Source: Candidatus Microgenomates bacterium
Lineage (GTDB): Bacteria; Patescibacteriota; Microgenomatia; UBA1400; PJMF01
Direction of reading: 5' to 3'
DNA length: 9,109 bases
NCBI GenBank assembly: GCA_015485595.1
Contig: WFTH01000071.1
Span: 1 to 9,109 of the forward strand
The notes below the pieces were generated by a model that was given only the letters and a program-made list of their open reading frames with translations, searched no databases and was not told the DNA's origin. Shown in pieces: positions 1 through 5,018 of this stretch. The number at the start of each line of letters is the position of its first letter. The first letter of the stretch is position 1. Both the position numbers and the translations under genes were made by a program.

Positions 1-1891
1 CCTGGATATCAGGCTTATTATTTAATTTTCTCACCGTTTCAAAAAACATCTGGGTATTACTAGTGATGGGAAGATGATGTTGATGTGCCCACTTGATAAG
101 AGGGTGAGAGTGAGGGATGCCGGGAGACTTGATAATTAATAGTTGGGAGCTTGAAGTTGGGGGTTGGGAGTTGGTTTTTTTTAGCTTAAGACTCCCAACT
201 TTTGACTCCGAACTCATAATTTCTGCTGGTGTTATCACTTTCAATGAGTACTGCTTGATGACTTCTTGCCACTGACTTGAGAGCTTGTTTGCCGGCTTGT
301 CATCAACCAAGATAGTGTTTTTTGGACTAACTCCTTGGCGGGAAAGAAAGTTGAAAGTGGAGAGGCCTTCGCGCCCAAGACCAAAGATCAAAAATTTTAA
401 ATTTTGGATTTTAAATTTTGGATTTTGAATGTTTTTTTCTAAAAACGTCTCGAGGCTCTTAGGAAGGTGGTTGTTTTTATCAAAAGAACTTAAGATCTCT
501 TTGGCTTTTTGATCAAGATCTTGATATTGGGGAAAGATGTTTTTCTCAAACTGTTTTAGGATATAAGGTAGCGACTGCTTATGCTTTTTATACCACTTGG
601 TTGCTAGCCAGAAGGCCACTAGCGACTCAAGCTTAGTTCCGACACACTCAAACGGTTTAACGTTCTGTTTATCATCGATCTTAGCTCCAATAAGTTGGTA
701 AGCTGTTTGAAGCAGAGACTTTTTCTGAAGCAGATTTTCTCCCCAAATTTCAAGCGCCTGAACTTCGCCCACAAAGGGAAAGATCATACAAAAGGCAAAC
801 AGACACTTAGGGCAAGCATTACACCAGATACCTTGTTTTTGGCCGACATTGCAGGAGCGAAAAACTTGAAAGTAAGGTTTGCCGATCTGGGCAAAGAGCT
901 TGGCGATCTGAAGCTCATGGAGCGGGCGGAGAAAGGAGAAGTAGTTGGAACTGTTTTGTCCGCCGCTACCGCTAGTGTTTCGCATCTGAGTAGCGGGTTT
1001 TTTAATCTTAACATCCTTGATTGATTCTTCTACCCGCCACTTAACAAACCCCTCTTCCCAAAAAGGAATCTGGTTAACATAAAAGTACTCGCTTAGGCCA
1101 TTGAGAAGCAGATCTTGCCAGAACTTAAGTTGGTTTTGATTAAGATCTCCAGCCTGAATGATTATTTCCGGCGAAGCGGTTAGCTTCCAGTAGGAAAGCA
1201 TTTCGACCAGACCGATGTAAAAGGCTAGGTTTTTAACGTCGACAGGTGAGCTTGCTAGATAGTCTCTAAAGTTGCTTTCAAACTGCAAGCTTTTGGAGTA
1301 TTGATGATTAATCGGATGTCCTTGCCAGAAAAGCGTCGGTTCGTTTGCGCTTGACTCGTTTGAGAGGGCGATATTATTAAGCTGGTAAAACTTGGCCACT
1401 AGGGTCGAGACAAAAGCCACCAGGGCGGAAAAAGGAGTGTGTCCATTTAGAAAACCTTGGTTGTTTAACTTAAGCATGGTTGGGTCAAGTTGGCGCTTGA
1501 CCGAGATTAAAGGTACGTCAGCAATCTGGGCAGTCTGCTTGATAGCGTTTGTAGGGTTAATGGCAAAGGCATAGACTGGATTATAAATTCTCGATTTTAG
1601 ATTATAGATTTGTTTAATAAGTTCTAAAGTGACGATCGAGTCTTTGCCGCCACCTAGAGGGATTAAGTAGGAGGGTAGTTCTAGGTTGTTTGGTGTTGGT
1701 TTAGTTGTTGGTGTCGAGGACGTTGATGTTGGTAAGGGAATGGTCAAAGAAGGGTGAAAGTCTAGATTATTAACTTGACCTTTAATACGAAAGTGCCAAG
1801 CAAGTTTCAGTTGGTTGTTTTTAACCTCAACTGTGCTTAAAAGATAGAGAAATCTCGGGTACTTTTCTCTTAATTCTTGATATTTTTTCAT
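1..1891 (-). CDS. murL-murD: MurL-type UDP-MurNAc-L-Ala-L-Glu epimerase fused to the N-terminus of a MurD-type ligase (partial)
   Basis: This reading frame is open for 630 codons from the ATG at 1891 and leaves the window at base 1, so its C-terminus is missing. Residues 1 to about 450 resemble MurL, the ATP-dependent epimerase that turns the terminal L-Glu of UDP-MurNAc-L-Ala-L-Glu into D-Glu in the cytoplasmic phase of peptidoglycan synthesis. Visible motifs are PLGGGKDS (78-85, PP-loop-like), SNESSANEP (177-185), HQYSKS (196-201) and a cysteine cluster C347, C357, C360, C363. From about residue 498 a MurD-like Rossmann domain begins: GLGREGLSTFNFL (504-516), SPGIP (589-593), ITSNTQMFFE (609-618). 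The Mur-ligase ATP-binding and C-terminal domains would lie beyond base 1. The family MurL works with MurD2, which adds L-Glu, so one chain may do both steps. The linker regions carry repeat-derived inserts. There is no Shine-Dalgarno site; a -10-like TATACT ends 11 nt before the ATG. The MurL call is fairly firm and the MurD part is good but incomplete. Confidence 0.85.
   Translation of the reverse strand, partial: MKKYQELREKYPRFLYLLSTVEVKNNQLKLAWHFRIKGQVNNLDFHPSLTIPLPTSTSSTPTTKPTPNNLELPSYLIPLGGGKDSIVTLELIKQIYNLKSRIYNPVYAFAINPTNAIKQTAQIADVPLISVKRQLDPTMLKLNNQGFLNGHTPFSALVAFVSTLVAKFYQLNNIALSNESSANEPTLFWQGHPINHQYSKSLQFESNFRDYLASSPVDVKNLAFYIGLVEMLSYWKLTASPEIIIQAGDLNQNQLKFWQDLLLNGLSEYFYVNQIPFWEEGFVKWRVEESIKDVKIKKPATQMRNTSGSGGQNSSNYFSFLRPLHELQIAKLFAQIGKPYFQVFRSCNVGQKQGIWCNACPKCLFAFCMIFPFVGEVQALEIWGENLLQKKSLLQTAYQLIGAKIDDKQNVKPFECVGTKLESLVAFWLATKWYKKHKQSLPYILKQFEKNIFPQYQDLDQKAKEILSSFDKNNHLPKSLETFLEKNIQNPKFKIQNLKFLIFGLGREGLSTFNFLSRQGVSPKNTILVDDKPANKLSSQWQEVIKQYSLKVITPAEIMSSESKVGSLKLKKTNSQPPTSSSQLLIIKSPGIPHSHPLIKWAHQHHLPITSNTQMFFETVRKLNNKPDIQ
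122..216. repeat. GGGAGTTGG-type short repeats, partly inverted, inside the MurD domain
   Basis: The motif TTGGGAG/TTGGGGG recurs over 141-174 and reappears in the opposite orientation over 191-215 (ACTCCCAACT, GACTCCGAACTC). GTTGGGAGT at 163-171 is perfectly complementary to ACTCCCAAC at 191-199 with a 19-nt loop. The repeat is translated as a low-complexity segment (about residues 560-583) just before the LLIIKSPGIP strand, where other MurD proteins have a short loop. It looks like a mobile or slippage-derived insert tolerated in frame. Confidence 0.6.
394..430. repeat. Tandem 14-bp AT-rich repeat at the MurL-MurD junction
   Basis: Two exact copies of ATTTTAAATTTTGG (394-407 and 408-421) are followed by a partial third copy to about 430. 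In the minus-strand protein it encodes the stretch around residues 487-500 (NPKFKIQNLKF) that joins the MurL part to the first beta strand of the MurD domain. The unit is not a multiple of three, so loss or gain of one copy would shift the frame. Confidence 0.7.
1579..1612. repeat. ATTATAGATT/ATTTTAGATT-type repeat in the MurL coding region
   Basis: Degenerate AT-rich units (TTATAAATTC, GATTTTAGATTATAGATT) encode QIYNLKSRIYN, about residues 94-104, in a spacer between the PP-loop helix and the next strand of the MurL domain. It is of the same general style as the repeat at 394-430, and I read it as an intragenic repeat insert. Confidence 0.4.
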
Positions 1892-1904
1892 CGGTCTATA
1901 TAGT
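1877..1904 (+). promoter_or_regulatory. tatD promoter (TTGATA, 16 bp, TATAGT)
   Basis: TTGATA at 1877-1882 and TATAGT at 1899-1904 match 5 of 6 bases each of the sigma-70 boxes with a 16-bp spacer. The expected transcript start is near 1911, leaving about 9 nt before the ATG at 1920 and no Shine-Dalgarno site. The -35 box lies inside the 5' end of the divergent murL-murD coding region. Confidence 0.55.
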
Positions 1905-1907
1905 ATA
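1899..1907 (-). promoter_or_regulatory. -10 element of the murL-murD gene, overlapping the tatD -10
   Basis: On the minus strand TATACT (1907-1902) is followed by ten bases and the ATG of the fusion gene. No good -35 and no Shine-Dalgarno site are seen. The segment TATAGTATA (1899-1907) reads as a -10 on both strands, which suggests a symmetric bidirectional promoter. Confidence 0.5.
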
Positions 1908-1919
1908 GCTTATCTTAAG

Positions 1920-2831
1920 ATGCTAATCGACACTCACTGTCATACTAACTTTAAGATCTTTAAATCTCAGGTGGATCAGGTTATTGCTAGAGCTTGCGAG
2001 GCAGGGGTCGATCGCTTGATCGTGGTTGGTTCGGATCTAAAAAACTCTCGCCTGGCGGTGCGTCAGGCGAAGGTGTATCCGGAGATAAAGGCAGCGGTTG
2101 GAGTGCACCCACACCACGTCTGGAGGTTTTTAGAAAAGGCCAAGAGTCAAGCTCAAGTAACCGGAGAGTCACTTGATGACTTAAGGTTGAAGGTAGTCGA
2201 GACCGTTAGGGAACAGCTAGTAGAGCTTATTAAAGCCAGTCCTCAAGAGGTGGTGGCCGTGGGTGAGGTAGGTTTTGACAGACACTTTTATGAAAAGACC
2301 CAGTACGAGACGCTTGAGATTACTCAAGAGTACCTTAGTTGGCAGCAAGCCTTCTTTATTATGCAAGCTGAGCTGGCCCGCGATCATGATCTGGCTCTGA
2401 TTATTCACAATCGAGAGGCGGTCGAGGATCTTTTGAAGGTTTTTGCTAAGCGGCCTGACTTAATCCTGCCCCAGAAGACGGTCTTTCACTGTTGTGAGCC
2501 GGATGAGCGTTTGCTTGAGTTTGCTAAGAAGCATCGCTTTTTTCTTGGTGTGGATGGCGATGTTACCTACGATCATAAAAAAGCCAAGTTTATTCAGCAG
2601 GTGCCGCTTGAGATGCTGGTTTTGGAGACCGACTCACCTTATCTTTTGCCTGAACCAGAAAGAAGTCAGAAACAGGGTCTAAGGTTTAAAGATCGAGCCG
2701 CCGAGCCAAGACATGTGGCGGTGATTGCCGATTATGTGGCCAACCTAAAAAAGGTCAAGCTGACTGAGTTAAAAAAACAGACCACTCTTAACGCCTCTTT
2801 GCTTTTTTCACTAACAGAGCCAGTCGCTTAA
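1920..2831 (+). CDS. tatD: TatD-family metal-dependent DNase
   Basis: This 303-residue protein belongs to the TatD branch of the amidohydrolase fold, metal-dependent 3'-5' exonucleases acting in the cytoplasm in DNA repair or turnover. The metal ligands expected of the family are visible: H6 and H8 in IDTHCH, E116 in VAVGEVGFD, H163 in IIHNRE, H190 in VFHCCEP and D238 in LETDSPYL. The conserved GVHPHH is at 61-66. It is longer than the usual 255-265 residues, mainly through a charged helical insert at about 68-108 between GVHPHH and the GEVGFD strand. The ATG is the first start after the predicted promoter. It diverges from murL-murD and its last 44 bases overlap the 3' end of the opposing aminotransferase gene. 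The family assignment is secure; the physiological substrate is not known. Confidence 0.93.
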   Translation: MLIDTHCHTNFKIFKSQVDQVIARACEAGVDRLIVVGSDLKNSRLAVRQAKVYPEIKAAVGVHPHHVWRFLEKAKSQAQVTGESLDDLRLKVVETVREQLVELIKASPQEVVAVGEVGFDRHFYEKTQYETLEITQEYLSWQQAFFIMQAELARDHDLALIIHNREAVEDLLKVFAKRPDLILPQKTVFHCCEPDERLLEFAKKHRFFLGVDGDVTYDHKKAKFIQQVPLEMLVLETDSPYLLPEPERSQKQGLRFKDRAAEPRHVAVIADYVANLKKVKLTELKKQTTLNASLLFSLTEPVA

Positions 2832-3978
2832 CCGCCAGTTCTAGATCAGTAGGAGTAACGGTGGCATAACTGAGCCTAAGAGTGTTTCTGGCTGGTTTTT
2901 GAACATAAAAGACCGCCCCCGGTACATAGGCCACCTTAAGTTTAAGCGCTAAACTAAGGAGTTTTTTGGTATCTAGGGACTTACTTTTTAGTTTTAACCA
3001 AAAGAACATACCCCCTTTGGGAGTGGACCACTGGGCGAGTTGACTTAGTTCTTGAGTAAGTAGTGTTTTAAGTTTGGCTGCTTGCTGACGGTAAAATTGT
3101 CTAGTTGAGTCAAGGTGAGCTTGATAAAGTTTCTCTTTGGCCAAAAACTTAGCCACCATCATTTGAGGTAGGATGGCACTATGTAGGTCCATACTCTGTT
3201 TAATAAGGGTGAGCTGGCGAATAACTTGAGCTGAGGCCACCACAAAACCAACTCTTAAGCCAGGAGCTAGAGTTTTGGAGAAGGTGCCTAGATAGATGAC
3301 TTTTTCCGAGCTTGCCGCCAGAGGTAGAGGTGGTCTTTGGCTAAAGTAGAGCTGGCTATAAGGATCGTCCTCGATGATCGTCAGCCCGTGTTTCTCTGCC
3401 AGGACAAGCACCTCTTGGCGAGTTTTGCTTGACCAGCAGATACCGGTGGGGTTTTGAAAGGTAGGGATGACGTAGTAAAACTTAGGCTTCTTTTTTTGAA
3501 GCTTGGCTTGAAGCTGGTCAAGATCTGGACCAGCTTGAGTTAAAGAGAGTGCTTGAATCTGCGCTTCATAAGCGTAAAAGGTCTGTAAAGCCACGAAGTA
3601 GGTTGGGTTGTTTGTCAAGACGATGTCTTTGGCATCAAGGAGCGCTTTACTAACCAAATCCAAACCTTGTTGAGAGCCGGTGGTAATTAGGACGTTCTGG
3701 TCGCTAAGCTGCCTTCCCCACTCTTGGCTAAGCTGGTGTGCGATAAGCTTTCTTAACCGGCTGAGTCCGGCGGTTTGGTGGTATTGAAGCGCTTGAATCG
3801 GGGCTTCTTGCATGATCTGGTTCGTAATTCGAGCTAGTTGTAGGGTGGGAAAGGTTCTTGACGCCGGGATGCCACCTCCAAGCGAGATCACGTTTGGATT
3901 GGCCGCGGCCTTTAAAAGATCGATCACGGTGGTATCAAGTAGTTTCTGAGTTCGCTTAGCTAACTTGGTTGATGTCAT
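2788..3978 (-). CDS. PLP-dependent class I/II aminotransferase, probably aromatic (phenylpyruvate to Phe)
   Basis: This 396-residue fold-type I aminotransferase most resembles the LysN/2-aminoadipate and MocR-catalytic-domain group, without a GntR DNA-binding domain. Visible features are ISLGGGIP (31-38), the TTGSQQGLDL cofactor region (99-108), QNPTG with N176 (175-179), IIEDDPY (201-207), the Schiff-base lysine K235 in GTFSKTLAPGLRVG with R242 behind it, and R368 in LRLSYA for substrate carboxylate binding. It starts 38 bp after the prephenate-dehydratase-like gene and has a strong Shine-Dalgarno site (AAAGGAGG). As third gene after chorismate mutase and the dehydratase-like gene, it most plausibly transaminates phenylpyruvate. 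This substrate is inferred from context, since the family is broad. Its 3' end overlaps tatD by 44 bp tail to tail. Confidence 0.9.
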   Translation of the reverse strand: MTSTKLAKRTQKLLDTTVIDLLKAAANPNVISLGGGIPASRTFPTLQLARITNQIMQEAPIQALQYHQTAGLSRLRKLIAHQLSQEWGRQLSDQNVLITTGSQQGLDLVSKALLDAKDIVLTNNPTYFVALQTFYAYEAQIQALSLTQAGPDLDQLQAKLQKKKPKFYYVIPTFQNPTGICWSSKTRQEVLVLAEKHGLTIIEDDPYSQLYFSQRPPLPLAASSEKVIYLGTFSKTLAPGLRVGFVVASAQVIRQLTLIKQSMDLHSAILPQMMVAKFLAKEKLYQAHLDSTRQFYRQQAAKLKTLLTQELSQLAQWSTPKGGMFFWLKLKSKSLDTKKLLSLALKLKVAYVPGAVFYVQKPARNTLRLSYATVTPTDLELAVKRLALLVKKAKRR

Positions 3979-4016
3979 AACCTCCTTTCTTTTGAATTAT
4001 TTCTAAGTTATTAAAA

Positions 4017-4553
4017 CTACAGGTAAAAAAGACCAAACTCAGTCAAGCTTGGTCCATCTCCAATATCTTCTGCCAAGCAAGTTAGACCTAGTTTGTTGCC
4101 GATTGTGGGACCGGCAATGGCGGCCAGCTTTCTGGTTGTCTTGAGTAGTTTTAGGGCGGCAGTGGTAGTGCTTGAGCTGGTTTGGGTTTTTAATCGGTGG
4201 GTCTTAAGGAAACGCTGACACTGGGTTAGGGCTGCAGGGTGAGACACAACCAGCTCCAGCTGATTAAGCTTGATCGGATCGTTGCTCCAGAGGTGGTGAA
4301 CGATCTTAAGCTCGGTGGTAGTCTTGAGTTTTAGGTTGTGTCTGGTTCTTAGCTTTTTTACCTCTTTTATCTCCCCAACCAAGTTATTTCTAAGAGCCAG
4401 TATTACACCTTGGACTTTATGCTTAAGAAGTAGCTTAACTACTTGGTTGAAACTTGAAGCAAAGCAGACTTTTGCTTCAGGGGCTAACTGCTTGACTGCA
4501 AGCTCGTGCCAACTGCCTGCTGGTCCTAAAGTAGCAATGGTTTCTATGGTCAT
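4017..4553 (-). CDS. pheA: Prephenate-dehydratase-like protein, catalytic domain only, divergent motifs
   Basis: This 178-residue protein aligns by eye with the prephenate dehydratase domain, which makes phenylpyruvate from prephenate: TLGPAGSWHELA (8-19) for GPxGTFSxxA, SHPAALTQC (104-112) for SHPQALAQC, SSSTTTAA (126-133), AAIAG (144-148) and LAEDIGDGPSLTEF (160-173) for the end of the domain. The Thr of the TRF motif is kept (T171) but the Arg is Glu. The Pro-Ile-Glu-Asn motif reads ALRNN (53-57), and the Gln after His-Pro is Ala. The C-terminal ACT domain that gives phenylalanine feedback in most family members is absent, so control may rest on the upstream attenuator. It overlaps the chorismate mutase gene by 4 bp (ATGA), indicating translational coupling. 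The role in Phe synthesis is well supported by neighbours, but activity is uncertain because of the changed motifs. Confidence 0.75.
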   Translation of the reverse strand: MTIETIATLGPAGSWHELAVKQLAPEAKVCFASSFNQVVKLLLKHKVQGVILALRNNLVGEIKEVKKLRTRHNLKLKTTTELKIVHHLWSNDPIKLNQLELVVSHPAALTQCQRFLKTHRLKTQTSSSTTTAALKLLKTTRKLAAIAGPTIGNKLGLTCLAEDIGDGPSLTEFGLFYL

Positions 4554-4834
4554 GACCTGCCTTTTAGTTGAACTTTTTTTGCTTGATCCATAATCAGATA
4601 AAACAGATCTTGGACAAAACTGGGGTCAAGTTGGTAAGCTTTGGCCAGACTCCTTACTTGAGTAAGCACCTGATCTTCTCTGGATCTATCTAGTATCGGT
4701 CGACCCAGTTGTTTTTTGATCTGTCCAATCTGAAGAGTCAAGCGCTGTCTTTTAGCCAAAAGCCTCACAAGCTCTTGATTAACTTGGTTAATCTCGCTTC
4801 TTAAATCGGCTAGCTGATTAATTTTATCTTGCAT
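4550..4834 (-). CDS. aroQ: Chorismate mutase, AroQ type
   Basis: This is a monofunctional all-helical AroQ chorismate mutase of 94 residues, the expected size, which converts chorismate to prephenate in the cytoplasm. All seven active-site residues of the E. coli enzyme can be matched with an offset of one: R12, R29, K40, D49, R52, E53 and Q89. The typical RSEINQVNQELVRLLAKR and IGQIKK helices are clear. It is the first structural gene of the phenylalanine operon and its TGA overlaps the ATG of the next gene. Its own ATG has no Shine-Dalgarno site; the intrinsic terminator T-tract ends only 4 nt upstream, so the gene is expressed only when transcription reads through. The symbol is generic for the fold, since the family also includes PheA and TyrA mutase domains. 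Confidence 0.93.
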   Translation of the reverse strand: MQDKINQLADLRSEINQVNQELVRLLAKRQRLTLQIGQIKKQLGRPILDRSREDQVLTQVRSLAKAYQLDPSFVQDLFYLIMDQAKKVQLKGRS

Positions 4835-4838
4835 AAAT

Positions 4839-4869
4839 AAAAAAACCCGCTTGGTTTAAGCGGGTAAGT
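4839..4869 (-). terminator. Intrinsic attenuator terminator (3:4 hairpin) before chorismate mutase
   Basis: On the minus strand ACCCGCTT (4865-4858) pairs perfectly with AAGCGGGT (4852-4845) around the loop AAACC, followed directly by a run of T (4844-4839) and then ATTT-ATG. The 5' arm is also half of an alternative hairpin: bases 4869-4859 pair with 4899-4889 over 11 bp with one G-U. A terminator in front of a gene rather than behind it is the signature of attenuation. Confidence 0.85.
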
Positions 4870-4885
4870 AAACTTTTGACTTAAG

Positions 4886-4935
4886 AACACCTACCCGCTG
4901 TAACTTGGGATAAAGAAAAAGCTAAGGTGGGTGTT
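4886..4935 (-). promoter_or_regulatory. Alternative 1:2 and 2:3 RNA pairings of the phe attenuator
   Basis: Segment 1 (4935-4925, AACACCCACCU) pairs with segment 2 (4896-4886, GGGUAGGUGUU) with 10 of 11 positions paired, one of them G-U. Segment 2 in its other register (4899-4889, AGCGGGUAGGU) pairs with segment 3 (4869-4859, ACUUACCCGCU) over 11 bp with one G-U, which would destroy the terminator. The leader stop codon (4893-4891) sits inside segment 2, so a ribosome finishing the peptide masks it and lets the terminator form. Confidence 0.75.
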
Positions 4936-4956
4936 TCTCGGTTTGACTGATTTCAT
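4891..4956 (-). CDS. Phe-rich leader peptide (pheL-like)
   Basis: A 21-codon frame runs from ATG (4956-4954) to TAG (4893-4891). It begins MKSVKPRNTHL, then contains TTT TTC TTT encoding three consecutive Phe residues (13-15), and ends IPSYSG with a Tyr codon. The run of Phe codons lies in the loop between attenuator segments 1 and 2, and the stop codon lies in segment 2, as in the classical trp and phe leaders. A ribosome stalled on the Phe codons would displace segment 1 and leave segment 2 free to form the antiterminator. There is no clear Shine-Dalgarno site; a -10-like TAGACT ends 11 nt upstream, so translation may begin on a nearly leaderless RNA. It is far too short for homology search, so the call rests on codon content, geometry and the operon it precedes. 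Confidence 0.8.
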   Translation of the reverse strand: MKSVKPRNTHLSFFFIPSYSG

Positions 4957-4966
4957 GAGCTTAAGT

Positions 4967-4994
4967 AGTCTACCAAAAAAATCAAAAAAGGCAA
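4967..4994 (-). promoter_or_regulatory. Candidate promoter of the phe operon (TTGCCT, 16 bp, TAGACT)
   Basis: On the minus strand TTGCCT (4994-4989) and TAGACT (4972-4967) are separated by 16 bp. Transcription would start around 4960, at or just before the leader-peptide ATG at 4956. Matches are moderate (4 of 6 and about 4 of 6), so read-through from the MarR gene is an alternative source. Confidence 0.4.
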
Positions 4995-5018
4995 AAGTTT
5001 TTAAGTTTTTAAACTTTT
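4975..5018 (-). terminator. Weak A/T-rich terminator after the SRPBCC-MarR gene
   Basis: Overlapping the stop codon, AAAAGTTT (5018-5011) can pair with AAACTTTT (5000-4993), followed on the minus strand by GCC and two T-runs (to 4975). The stem has only A-U pairs apart from one G-C, so termination may be partial. It overlaps the proposed -35 of the phe operon. Confidence 0.4.

Noticed and set aside
695..1024. Plus-strand open frame of 109 codons opposite the murL-murD gene
   Set aside because: It is antisense to a well-supported coding region with MurL motifs and has no recognisable features of its own.
4315..4593. Plus-strand open frame opposite the prephenate-dehydratase-like gene
   Set aside because: It is the antisense shadow of a conserved coding region and starts without a ribosome-binding site or promoter.
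4835..4995. T-box riboswitch as the control of the phe operon
   Set aside because: No GGUGGNACCGCG-type antiterminator bulge or long stem I was found, and the leader is too short; the Phe-codon leader peptide explains the sequence better.
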